Source: Glaciecola flavus (GTDB taxonomy: Bacteria > Pseudomonadota > Gammaproteobacteria > Enterobacterales > Alteromonadaceae). From it: a DNA stretch of 64,000 nt. The notes below the pieces were generated by a model. That model saw only the letters and a program-made list of their open reading frames with translations. It did no database searches and was not told the DNA's origin. Shown piece after piece: positions 33,701-42,289 of the stretch. Position numbers and translations under genes: made by a program. Position 1 is the stretch's first letter, and the number at the start of each line of letters is the position of its first letter. Location of the stretch: assembly GCF_042646125.1 (NCBI RefSeq), contig NZ_JBHRSW010000029.1, positions 1-64,000 on the forward strand, given 5' to 3'.

Positions 33701-33769
33701 ATGCACTCAGTATTTTTTAATGCCTTGTTCCCAACCACAACACACCTGCACCTTATAAGCTTTGTGTAG
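33701..33769 (+). CDS. Possible leader peptide before ilvD
   Basis: An ATG at 33701 opens 22 codons reading MHSVFFNALFPTTTHLHLIS then FV and stop (TAG). It has three Thr, three Leu, one Ile and two Val, the amino acids an ilv attenuator would sense, but no run comparable to the E. coli ilvG leader. A GGTGG lies too close to the ATG to be a good ribosome site. The stop is some 140 bases before the terminator, farther than in classical attenuators. Confidence 0.2.
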   Translation: MHSVFFNALFPTTTHLHLISFV

Positions 33770-33913
33770 TAGAGTTATTCGATATCACTTGAACTTTAGC
33801 GGGATTTCAGGCACATTTCGCTTGTGACGATATTTAAATGATTTTTTGAGCATCCTTTACAGGGTCAGTAAAGCTAAGCTGGCATTTTTAAGGGTGTTTG
33901 TAAGTAAAAACAA

Positions 33914-33939
33914 AACCCTCCAAAATGGAGGGTTTTTTT
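33914..33939 (+). terminator. Orphan intrinsic terminator (attenuator) upstream of ilvD
   Basis: AACCCTCCA and TGGAGGGTT form a perfect stem with loop AAA and run into seven T residues (33933-33939), 55 bases before the ilvD ATG. The gene upstream (comM) is divergent, so no rightward transcript needs ending here. AGGGTGTTTG at 33891-33900 can pair with CAAAACCCT at 33911-33919 and would break the terminator stem. This has the layout of transcription attenuation. Confidence 0.75.
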
Positions 33940-33993
33940 GTCAATAAGCAAAGCCCAAAACTAAACTACGAAAGGTAGAATCAGGAGCGAGCA

Positions 33994-35841
33994 ATGCCTA
34001 AATTACGTTCAGCAACGACTACTCATGGCCGAAACATGGCCGGTGCTCGCGCGCTTTGGCGTGCGACTGGAATGAAAGACAATGATTTCGGTAAACCAAT
34101 TATCGCCATTGCGAATTCTTTTACGCAATTTGTGCCAGGCCATGTGCACCTGAAAGACTTGGGTCAACTCGTGGCCAAAAGCATTGAAGAAGCCGGTGCG
34201 GTTGCTAAAGAATTTAATACGATTGCGGTTGATGATGGCATTGCTATGGGACACAGTGGCATGCTCTACAGTTTACCTTCGAGAGAAGTCATTGCCGATG
34301 CAGTGGAGTATATGGTCAATGCCCACTGTGCAGACGCGATAGTGTGTATCTCTAACTGTGACAAAATTACCCCCGGCATGCTCATGGCTGCAATGCGTCT
34401 GAACATCCCCGTGATCTTTGTCTCGGGAGGCCCAATGGAGGCGGGTAAAACAACCTTATCCGATCAAGTGATTAAGTTGGATTTAGTTGACGCCATGGTG
34501 GCGGCAGCGGATCCCAATGTCAGCGATCAAGACTCTGAAGAAATAGAGCGATCAGCCTGCCCGACCTGCGGTTCATGCTCAGGTATGTTTACTGCCAATT
34601 CGATGAACTGTTTGACTGAAGCTTTAGGTTTGTCCTTACCGGGCAATGGTTCTACGTTGGCGACGCATAGTGAAAGAGAACAACTCTTTATTCAAGCGGG
34701 CAAGGTGATTGTTGATTTATGTAAGCGTTGGTATGGCGATGATGATGCGTCAGCTTTGCCGCGAAATATTGCAAATTTCAACGCTTTTGAAAATGCGATG
34801 AGCTTAGATATCGCCATGGGAGGCTCTACTAATACGATCCTTCACTTACTTGCCGCTGCGATTGAGGGAGAAATAGATTTCACTATGAATGACATTGACC
34901 GCTTGTCTCGCAAAGTACCACACTTGTGCAAAGTAGCGCCTTCTACTCCCAAGTACCATATGGAAGATGTACACCGGGCAGGTGGTGTGTTGGGTATTTT
35001 GAATGAGCTAAACAAAGCGGGTTTGTTGCACGGCGATAACAGTCATGTCTTGGGCAAGTCGGTACAAGAAGTGATTGCTGAGTGGGATATCACTAATAGC
35101 GAAAACACAAAGGCTATTGAGTTTTACAAAGCAGGCCCTGCGGGTATTCGCACCACAAAAGCATTTAGTCAAAGTTGTCGTTGGCCTACTGTCGATGACG
35201 ATCGCAAAGAAGGCTGTATTCGCGATATTGAAAACGCCTACAGTCAAGAAGGTGGCCTAGCGGTTTTATTTGGAAATTTGGCAGAAGATGGCTGTATTGT
35301 TAAAACCGCAGGTGTTGATGAATCCATCCTTAAATTTACGGGTGCCGCCCGTGTATATGAGAGTCAAGATGACGCCGTCGCTGGGATCTTAAATGACGAT
35401 GTCAAAGCCGGTGAAGTCGTGGTGATCCGCTATGAAGGGCCTAAAGGTGGTCCGGGAATGCAGGAAATGCTCTACCCTACTTCATATTTAAAGTCGAAGG
35501 GCTTAGGTAAGGCCTGTGCGCTGATTACTGATGGACGCTTTTCAGGTGGTACCAGCGGCTTGTCAATTGGACATTGCTCTCCTGAAGCCGCCAGTGGTGG
35601 GGGGATTGCCTTTGTAGAAAATGGTGACCCAATCGAAATAGATATACCCAATCGCACCATCAACTTGGCTATAAGTGAACAAGAGTTTACAGCGCGTAAA
35701 GCTGCAATGGAGGCCAGCGATAAACCCTATCAGCCGAAAGAGCGGGTCAGAGAAGTGTCAACTGCCCTAAAGGTTTTCGCAATGATGGCAACGAGTGCAG
35801 ACAAAGGGGCTGTTCGCGATCCATCAAAGATAAAGTATTAG
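33994..35841 (+). CDS. ilvD: Dihydroxy-acid dehydratase
   Basis: The 615-residue enzyme dehydrates dihydroxy acids to 2-keto acids in branched-chain amino-acid synthesis. Iron-sulfur and metal-site motifs are SNCDKITPGM and CPTCGSCSGMFTANSMNC, and the C-terminal block LITDGRFSGGTSG is conserved. The length matches E. coli IlvD. A ribosome site (AGGAGCGAG) precedes the ATG. ilvA follows after four bases. Confidence 0.97.
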   Translation: MPKLRSATTTHGRNMAGARALWRATGMKDNDFGKPIIAIANSFTQFVPGHVHLKDLGQLVAKSIEEAGAVAKEFNTIAVDDGIAMGHSGMLYSLPSREVIADAVEYMVNAHCADAIVCISNCDKITPGMLMAAMRLNIPVIFVSGGPMEAGKTTLSDQVIKLDLVDAMVAAADPNVSDQDSEEIERSACPTCGSCSGMFTANSMNCLTEALGLSLPGNGSTLATHSEREQLFIQAGKVIVDLCKRWYGDDDASALPRNIANFNAFENAMSLDIAMGGSTNTILHLLAAAIEGEIDFTMNDIDRLSRKVPHLCKVAPSTPKYHMEDVHRAGGVLGILNELNKAGLLHGDNSHVLGKSVQEVIAEWDITNSENTKAIEFYKAGPAGIRTTKAFSQSCRWPTVDDDRKEGCIRDIENAYSQEGGLAVLFGNLAEDGCIVKTAGVDESILKFTGAARVYESQDDAVAGILNDDVKAGEVVVIRYEGPKGGPGMQEMLYPTSYLKSKGLGKACALITDGRFSGGTSGLSIGHCSPEAASGGGIAFVENGDPIEIDIPNRTINLAISEQEFTARKAAMEASDKPYQPKERVREVSTALKVFAMMATSADKGAVRDPSKIKY

Positions 35842-35845
35842 CGAG

Positions 35846-37384
35846 ATGACGTACTCTAAGACCGAATATTTAGTCAAGATTTTACAGGCACCTGTGTATG
35901 AGGCGGCGGTGATGTCTGATCTAGTTAACATGCCGCGTTTGTCTTCTGAATTAAACAATCAGGTTTACTTAAAACGCGAAGATCAGCAGCCGGTTAAATC
36001 ATTTAAACTCCGTGGTGCTTACAATTGTATTGCACAATTGAGTGATCTTGAAAAACAAGCCGGCGTTATCACTGCTTCAGCGGGAAATCACGCGCAAGGG
36101 GTCGCATACGCGGCAAAAGCGATGGGCATTCAGGCTACCATTGTGATGCCAGAAACCACGCCCGATATCAAAGTTGATGCGGTAAAGCGTTTTGGCGGTG
36201 AGTACGCGAAAGTTGTACAATTTGGTACTAGCTTTGACCAAGCTAGCGATCATGCAAGAGCACTTTGCGACCAGCAGCAGCTGACAATGATCCCACCTTT
36301 TGATCACCCAGATGTCATTGCAGGTCAGGGGACAATCGGCAAAGAAATGTTGTCACAGCACAGTGACATCGATGTACTTTTCATTGCTGTAGGTGGTGGT
36401 GGGTTGGCAGCTGGGATTGCTGTTTACGTCAAACAGATCAACCCAAACATTAAAATTGTTGCTGTTGAGTCAGAAGAGTCGGCCTGCCTTATGGCCGCAC
36501 TTGAGAAAGGTCAGCCTGTTACTTTACCCGAGGTTGGCATATTCGCAGATGGAGTGGCAGTCAAGACTATTGGGCAAACGCCTTTTGAGCTCTGTCGGCA
36601 ATATGTTGATGAGGTGATGACGGTAAGTAACGACGAGCTGTGTACCGCCATCAAAGATATTTTTGATGACACACGGGTTATTGCTGAGCCTGCGGGGGCC
36701 TTGTCTGTCGCGGCAATGCGCAAATATGTGCGAGACAAGCAAGTATCTGGGCAAACCTTCGGTGGAATATTGTGTGGAGCAAACATTAACTTCCATACTT
36801 TGCGCTATGTGTCTGAGCGCTGTGAACTAGGCGAACAAAAAGAAGCTGTGTTTGCGGTGCAAATTCCAGAAGAAAAAGGCGCCTTCAAGTCATTTTGCGC
36901 TGCGCTGGGTGGTATTGTTATCACCGAATTTAATTACCGCTTAGCACACAATAGCAGTGCTCATATATTCGTCGGCGTAAAGTTAAAACAGGGTAGGGAT
37001 GAATATTTAGCTTTGTTGGATAGACTAAAAGGTAGCGGCTACGACTGTTTCGATTTATCTAACAACGAGTTGGCGAAACTGCATGTTCGTCACATGGTCG
37101 GCGGAAGGCCGTCACAGCGCACGGAAGAAGTCGCTTATTCATTTTCTTTTCCTGAATACCCAGGCGCATTAATGCAATTTTTGAATGCACTTGGGCATGA
37201 TTGGAATATTACCCTGTTTCACTACCGCAATCATGGAGCCGCGAGTGGACTTGTGCTGATTGGCTTTGAAGTAGCGCCAGAACAACAAGCGGCGTTTCAA
37301 ACGCACATTGAATCAATTGGTTTTAATGCACAGTCGCATACTGATGATCCCGCTTATGAGTTTTTCTTGGCAAGTGGACGTTAA
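35846..37384 (+). CDS. ilvA: Threonine ammonia-lyase, biosynthetic
   Basis: The 512-residue enzyme converts threonine to 2-oxobutanoate, the first isoleucine step. PLP lysine lies in QQPVKSFKLRGAYN near residue 55, and the phosphate-binding loop is AVGGGGLAAGIAVY. Two C-terminal ACT-like regulatory domains (from about residue 330 and 420) mark the isoleucine-inhibited biosynthetic form. It lacks ilvG/M/E neighbours but forms an ilvDA operon. Confidence 0.95.
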   Translation: MTYSKTEYLVKILQAPVYEAAVMSDLVNMPRLSSELNNQVYLKREDQQPVKSFKLRGAYNCIAQLSDLEKQAGVITASAGNHAQGVAYAAKAMGIQATIVMPETTPDIKVDAVKRFGGEYAKVVQFGTSFDQASDHARALCDQQQLTMIPPFDHPDVIAGQGTIGKEMLSQHSDIDVLFIAVGGGGLAAGIAVYVKQINPNIKIVAVESEESACLMAALEKGQPVTLPEVGIFADGVAVKTIGQTPFELCRQYVDEVMTVSNDELCTAIKDIFDDTRVIAEPAGALSVAAMRKYVRDKQVSGQTFGGILCGANINFHTLRYVSERCELGEQKEAVFAVQIPEEKGAFKSFCAALGGIVITEFNYRLAHNSSAHIFVGVKLKQGRDEYLALLDRLKGSGYDCFDLSNNELAKLHVRHMVGGRPSQRTEEVAYSFSFPEYPGALMQFLNALGHDWNITLFHYRNHGAASGLVLIGFEVAPEQQAAFQTHIESIGFNAQSHTDDPAYEFFLASGR

Positions 37385-37408
37385 TAAAGTCCACTTGGCC
37401 TCATAAGC
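37352..37408. terminator. Long hairpin between convergent ilvA and plsB
   Basis: GCTTATGAG pairs with CTCATAAGC, and inside it CAAGTGGAC pairs with GTCCACTTG around a 9-base loop. The structure starts within the last codons of ilvA and ends at the plsB stop. It has no strong T tract but can serve both convergent transcripts. Confidence 0.6.
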
Positions 37409-39849
37409 TATTCACGCTCTATTTGTTCCAAATGTTGCACGACTTCCGGCCAAATCAATGGTGTTAGTGCGTTCTTCAGGGATAAGCTTTGCTCTGAAAA
37501 CGCCAGACTTCCATCTTCTTGGCACTGCAGTAGTTCATTTTCACGCAAGGCATTGACAAAAGTAGACAGTACATTTTTGTCGTAAAACTCGGGCGAATGT
37601 AAACCAAATAGCGCGGATAGACGCTCAGCCACGGTCACGCTTTGTCGCTCCAACTGTGCTCGCCCGATGGTTTGTTCTATTTCTAATACTCTGAGTACCA
37701 CCGCGTAGCGTTGCCAAGTTTCCTGCATGGTTCTGCTGAGTAGCCATGCAGTATGAAATCTTTTGCTGGTAGCTTCGGGTGGTGACAGTTGCCCGTTCTT
37801 ATCTAATAAAAAAGCATGTTTAACAAAATAGTCGAGTAGTGCTTCGGCATAGTCAAGCGCTTCTTGTGAACTGTGGTGCATGAAGAATTCTCTCTTAAGC
37901 AAGGGAAACAGTGTTTCTACCAAACTTAGCACTTGTGATTTTTGGGTGTACTGAGCACTAAAAACTGCCGCCAAAACCAAACTCGGAATACTGAACATGT
38001 GGATGATGTTATTGCGATAAAAGGTGAGATATACCGCTGCGTTTTCTTTTGGCGACACCATCGTCCCGTACTTATCATCATATTGTTTAAATCTGTTTAG
38101 TGCCAGTGTGCGGTCAACAAGCTGCTGAGCCGTTTCTTTTGGCAATGTGGAATCATCGCTGTAGGGCACAGCAGAAAATAGCGCCAAGTAATCTTCAATC
38201 GCCTGTGTCAGTTCTTTTTTGCTCATCACATGGGTTTTGGAACTTAACAAGCTAAGCGCCAAAATAGCGGTGCCATTGATGGCAGAAGCGCGATTAATGC
38301 GCGTCATCACACTGTCGGCTAATTTATTGACAACGGGTGTGAGCCACTTTGGCTTTTTGTCGTTGGCATCCTGTTGCTGTCTCCATTCGGACTCAGCTTC
38401 ATCTAAAAATTGACCAATTTGTATTGGATCACCAAAGTTAACAAAGCCATGCCCATAATTTTTTAACTTGCGAATGGCGGAAAACACTTGCGTAGTGGAT
38501 TCTTTCTTTTTGTTTTTGCCACGCAGTTCTTTCATGTAGCTTTTGACTTCCATGACATGCTCATAGCCGATGTACACCGGTACAATCGAGACAGGGCGGT
38601 TTACGCCTTTGGTCAATGCTTGCAGGGTCATCGCTAGCATACCAGTTTTAGGTGGAAGTAAACGCCCAGTGCGACTGCGGCCGCCTTCGGGGAAATATTT
38701 AACCGAATAGCCTTTGTTAAACAAGAGCTCAAGATATTCACGAAATACTGCCGTATAAAGTTTATTACCACCAAAACTTCGCCTTAAAAAGAAGGCTCCG
38801 CCTCGACGAAAAATAGGGCCTGCTGGCCAAAAGTTAAGATTGATACCCGCTGCTATATGTGGTGTCACTAAACCTTCATGATAAATGACATAGGTGAGTA
38901 GCAAGTAATCCATGTGGCTGCGATGGCAGGGAACGTAAATGATCTCGTGCCCGTTTTGCGCAAGCTCTCTTACGCGTTCGGCGTGGCTCACGTCTATGCC
39001 ATCATAAATCTTGTTCCAAATGCGAGTAAGTACCCGATCCCCCATACGGATCAGTCCTTCTCGATAGTCCGCGGCGATTTCGTCGATATAAGATAAGGCT
39101 GTTTTCTTGGCTTTGTCGCTACTGATACCTCGCTGCTTTACTTCATCATGTAAGGCATTTTTTACTGCCTCCGACCCCAGTATCGAGTTATAAAGAGTGG
39201 CTCGTTCTAGCAAAGTGGGACCACTCAGGGTTTGTCGCTTGCGTTGAAAGTGGGTGCGGGCGACTCTCACTAGCTTTTGCGCAATTTGTTTGTCACTTCC
39301 ATGCAGATCTGCTAGCTGTCGAGTTGACACAGCGGGTGAATAACTTACAAAGTTGTCTCTGCCAAAAAACAACACAATGAAGGCCTTTCGCAACCAGTTA
39401 GGGGAGGCCTTGCTCGCGAGTAATTGGGCAAAACCTGAGTTTTCTTTTCCGGCCGACCGACCCCAAGTAATGAAAACAGGCACCACCTGAAGATCCAGAT
39501 CGGGATTAACGCGATGAATGTGGAACAATTCAGTGAATATATCTTCGATAGCGGTTTTTTCTACTTTCCGCGTTAATATGCTCTGTGGTCGCTCTAAAAA
39601 GTAGCGCCTTTTTTGCAATGTGCCGGCTACTTCGATGATATCGTGTGGGCTGGGTAAGCCCAAAGCTTTGGTCGACTTATCAAGCGCGAGTTGATCGGTA
39701 AACGACTCGGTTTGCAGTAAAAAAAGAATCGGTTTTCTTGTATCGATACCTAACTCTGATTCGACATCCGCGGGCACGCTTTTAACCGATACCAGCCATC
39801 CAATTGTTTTTGAAAATATCCACCGAAATGCTGTTCTTATCGAACTCAT
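37408..39849 (-). CDS. plsB: Glycerol-3-phosphate 1-O-acyltransferase
   Basis: The 813-residue inner-membrane enzyme acylates glycerol 3-phosphate in the first phospholipid step. The catalytic HX4D motif is in YVPCHRSHMDYLLLTYV near residue 304, with FPEGGRSRTGRLLPPKTGML and VSIVPVYIGYEHV following as blocks III and IV. The length is typical. It is divergent from lexA, as in several gammaproteobacteria, but the two are separated here by a long palindrome. Confidence 0.96.
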   Translation of the reverse strand: MSSIRTAFRWIFSKTIGWLVSVKSVPADVESELGIDTRKPILFLLQTESFTDQLALDKSTKALGLPSPHDIIEVAGTLQKRRYFLERPQSILTRKVEKTAIEDIFTELFHIHRVNPDLDLQVVPVFITWGRSAGKENSGFAQLLASKASPNWLRKAFIVLFFGRDNFVSYSPAVSTRQLADLHGSDKQIAQKLVRVARTHFQRKRQTLSGPTLLERATLYNSILGSEAVKNALHDEVKQRGISSDKAKKTALSYIDEIAADYREGLIRMGDRVLTRIWNKIYDGIDVSHAERVRELAQNGHEIIYVPCHRSHMDYLLLTYVIYHEGLVTPHIAAGINLNFWPAGPIFRRGGAFFLRRSFGGNKLYTAVFREYLELLFNKGYSVKYFPEGGRSRTGRLLPPKTGMLAMTLQALTKGVNRPVSIVPVYIGYEHVMEVKSYMKELRGKNKKKESTTQVFSAIRKLKNYGHGFVNFGDPIQIGQFLDEAESEWRQQQDANDKKPKWLTPVVNKLADSVMTRINRASAINGTAILALSLLSSKTHVMSKKELTQAIEDYLALFSAVPYSDDSTLPKETAQQLVDRTLALNRFKQYDDKYGTMVSPKENAAVYLTFYRNNIIHMFSIPSLVLAAVFSAQYTQKSQVLSLVETLFPLLKREFFMHHSSQEALDYAEALLDYFVKHAFLLDKNGQLSPPEATSKRFHTAWLLSRTMQETWQRYAVVLRVLEIEQTIGRAQLERQSVTVAERLSALFGLHSPEFYDKNVLSTFVNALRENELLQCQEDGSLAFSEQSLSLKNALTPLIWPEVVQHLEQIERE

Positions 39850-39919
39850 TGTTATTTAAACCTTAAAAAATTACATTGCGCGTGTTTGGGAGAGTGCTCT
39901 TTGCTTTTGGATATATAAA

Positions 39920-40075
39920 GCACAAGTATCGGGCGGTGTCTCCTCAATGCTTAGGGATGCAATACTTAAAGCCAAAAAGGCATGGATGCCTTTTTGGAGG
40001 CCCCATGGAAGGGTATAAGGTGACTTTAAGTATTGCATCCCTAAGCATTGAGGAGATACCGCTTGTTACTTACGC
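39920..40075. repeat. 156-bp nested palindrome between plsB and lexA
   Basis: The arms at 39933-39971 and 40024-40062 are 39 bases long with one mismatch; less perfect pairing continues outward to 39920 and 40075 (about seven mismatches in all). Inside lies a second hairpin, CCAAAAAGGCA (39972-39982) with TGCCTTTTTGG (39987-39997), and the sequence GGCCCCATGGAAGGG. No reading frame or clear target duplication is visible. It may be a MITE-like or extragenic repeat. Confidence 0.7.
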
Positions 40076-40241
40076 TCAGCAAAGACCAACTGAACGCAAT
40101 AGTACCATGAACACAAGTGCTTACCCAAAGTAGTATTTTTGCCACTATTTGCAGCAAATAGTATATGTTCTAATTATTTGTGCGTAAAAACAAAGATTTA
40201 AAGTTGCGTTTTTTACTACCCTGCGTATACTTTGTGTATAA

Positions 40242-40257
40242 CTGTATAGAAAAACAG
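40242..40257 (+). promoter_or_regulatory. LexA box (SOS operator)
   Basis: CTGTATAGAAAAACAG fits the CTG-N10-CAG consensus of gammaproteobacterial LexA sites and lies 8 bases before the lexA ATG, so LexA should repress its own gene. The rest of the 415-base gap contains the palindrome described separately. Confidence 0.85.
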
Positions 40258-40264
40258 GCTGTTT

Positions 40265-40885
40265 ATGCGTCCACTAACTCCAAGACAACAAGAAGTACTC
40301 GACCTAATAAAGAGTACAATGATAGAAACGGGCATGCCGCCTACGCGAGCTGAAATTGCTAGACAGTTAGGTTTTCGCTCGGCTAATGCTGCCGAAGAGC
40401 ACTTAAAGGCGCTAGCAAAAAAAGGCGTAATCGACATACTGCCCGGTACTTCTCGGGGTATCAAGCTGAACTGCGCCCTAGACGATGAAGCCGAAGAGGG
40501 TCTTCCTCTTATTGGTAAAGTAGCGGCGGGTGAACCGATTTTGGCGCAAGAACATGTTGAATCACATTACAAAATAGATCCTGCAATGTTTCATCCTGGG
40601 GCAGATTTTTTGTTGCGTGTAAGTGGGATGAGTATGAAGGATATTGGCATTATGGATGGTGATTTACTTGCTGTGCACAAAACCCAAGAGGTGCGCAATG
40701 GTCAAGTTGTCGTCGCGCGAGTAGATGAAGACGTTACGGTTAAACGTTTTGAGCGAAAAGGTGCGCAAATTTTACTCCACGCTGAAAACGAGGAATTTGC
40801 GCCGATAAAGGTTGATTTGGCCACACAGTTTTTTACGATAGAAGGTCTTGCAGTGGGGATCATAAGAGATTCTGTTGATTTTTAA
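40265..40885 (+). CDS. lexA: LexA repressor
   Basis: The 206-residue protein has an N-terminal winged helix (MRPLTPRQQEVLDLI, GMPPTRAEIARQLGF). Its autocleavage site is AAGEPI (Ala-Gly bond near residue 85). The Ser in SGMSMKDIGIMDGD and Lys in VTVKRF form the catalytic dyad. It represses SOS genes until RecA filaments trigger self-cleavage. An SOS box precedes it. It is not followed by dinF; the MATE gene at 51.5 kb is elsewhere. Confidence 0.97.
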   Translation: MRPLTPRQQEVLDLIKSTMIETGMPPTRAEIARQLGFRSANAAEEHLKALAKKGVIDILPGTSRGIKLNCALDDEAEEGLPLIGKVAAGEPILAQEHVESHYKIDPAMFHPGADFLLRVSGMSMKDIGIMDGDLLAVHKTQEVRNGQVVVARVDEDVTVKRFERKGAQILLHAENEEFAPIKVDLATQFFTIEGLAVGIIRDSVDF

Positions 40886-40906
40886 AATTTTACAATAAAT
40901 TTACAC

Positions 40907-40931
40907 AAACCGTCTAACAAGGCGGTTTTTT
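40907..40931 (+). terminator. lexA terminator
   Basis: AAACCGTCT and AGGCGGTTT form a stem with one G-T pair and loop AACA, followed by a T-run, 22 bases after the lexA stop. Confidence 0.8.
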
Positions 40932-41134
40932 AATTTGCAAATGTCTAAAAAATGAGCTGTTAACAATAAAGATCGAACATCTTGTTCATTTTTTATAAAA
41001 AATGACTAGACGCCACTCTAAAACTGATTAATGATTGTACAGTAATTCACAAGTCGATAACAAAAATTACATGTTCCTTTTCTAATTGAAGTGCTGAGGA
41101 ACGAAGCATCGATCAAATCAGAAGGGAGAGTAGT

Positions 41135-42280
41135 GTGAAGTCGCTGAAATTTTTAGTAGGTTCCTCTCTACTAATAGCATCTTGGTTCAGTGTGGCGCAA
41201 AGTGCAGCTGAACGTTCTGACCTTAACTTGCGTTCCGGTGTGACTGACATCAGTGCTCAAGTCTACAATTTACATATGTTGATGTTTTGGATTTGTGTCG
41301 TCATTGCCGTTGCAGTATTCGGTGTGATGTTTTTTGCAATGTTTAAACATCGTAAATCTACGGGGCATAAACCTGCCAATTTTCATGAAAACGTCAAAGT
41401 AGAAATAGCATGGACCATCGTTCCCTTTTTAATCCTTGTAGGTATGGCGATTCCAGCAGCCAGTACTTTACAGGACATGGAAGATACCACTAAGCCTGAT
41501 ATGACCGTGTTGGTCACAGGCTCGCAGTGGAAGTGGCATTACAAATACATGGAGAATGAAGTGGAATTCTTCTCTGTATTAGCTACCCAACGCGAACAAA
41601 TCGAGAATAAATTTACCAAGGGCGAAAACTATCTTCTGGAAGTAGACAGGCCATTGGTTATCCCTACCGGACAAAAAGTACGTTTTCTCATTACGTCTGA
41701 TGATGTCATCCACAGTTGGTGGGTACCAGATTTTGCTGTTAAGAAGGATGCTAATCCCGGATTTATCAACGAGGCTTGGACAAGAGTGAATGAGCCTGGT
41801 ATCTATCGCGGACAATGCGCAGAACTGTGTGGGAAAGACCATGGCTTTATGCCGGTTGTGGTTATTGCGAAGGAACCGGCTGAATACTACAAATGGATCA
41901 ATGAACAAGAACAAATTGCTATTAAGCGCAAAGAAGAAGAGCAGCGTTTACTTGCCATGAACATGAGTATGGACGAACTCATGAAGCAAGGTCAACAAAC
42001 TTACAATGCAGTTTGCGCGGCTTGCCATCAGCCAAATGGTGAAGGTTTACCCGGTGTATTCCCGTCTCTAAAAGGGTCAGCGCTCATCTTAAATGACAAA
42101 CAAGCACACATCGACATTATCGTGAATGGTCGTGCCGGCACCGCGATGCAATCATTTTCAAAGCAACTGACGATGTCTGAGATTGCTGCTGTTGTGACGT
42201 ATACGAGAAACGCATGGAACAATAATACTGGCGACATGGTGCAAGCAAAAGACGTGAACGCCATCATGGTAGGAGAGTAG
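41135..42280 (+). CDS. coxB: Cytochrome c oxidase subunit II with fused cytochrome c domain
   Basis: The 381-residue protein has a signal sequence, two membrane helices, and a CuA cupredoxin domain with the ligands in CAELCGKDHGFMPV near residue 230. A C-terminal c-type heme domain carries CAACHQP near residue 294 and an axial Met in GTAMQSF. This is the caa3/aa3-type subunit that receives electrons from cytochrome c. It starts the cox operon; the gap after lexA holds a GAACATCTTGTTC palindrome at 40975-40987. Confidence 0.96.
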   Translation: MKSLKFLVGSSLLIASWFSVAQSAAERSDLNLRSGVTDISAQVYNLHMLMFWICVVIAVAVFGVMFFAMFKHRKSTGHKPANFHENVKVEIAWTIVPFLILVGMAIPAASTLQDMEDTTKPDMTVLVTGSQWKWHYKYMENEVEFFSVLATQREQIENKFTKGENYLLEVDRPLVIPTGQKVRFLITSDDVIHSWWVPDFAVKKDANPGFINEAWTRVNEPGIYRGQCAELCGKDHGFMPVVVIAKEPAEYYKWINEQEQIAIKRKEEEQRLLAMNMSMDELMKQGQQTYNAVCAACHQPNGEGLPGVFPSLKGSALILNDKQAHIDIIVNGRAGTAMQSFSKQLTMSEIAAVVTYTRNAWNNNTGDMVQAKDVNAIMVGE

Positions 42281-42289
42281 GGGATCACT

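Noticed and set aside
40975..40987. GAACATCTTGTTC palindrome upstream of coxB
   Set aside because: The arms are only five bases, and I know of no regulator site it matches; it could occur by chance in AT-rich DNA.
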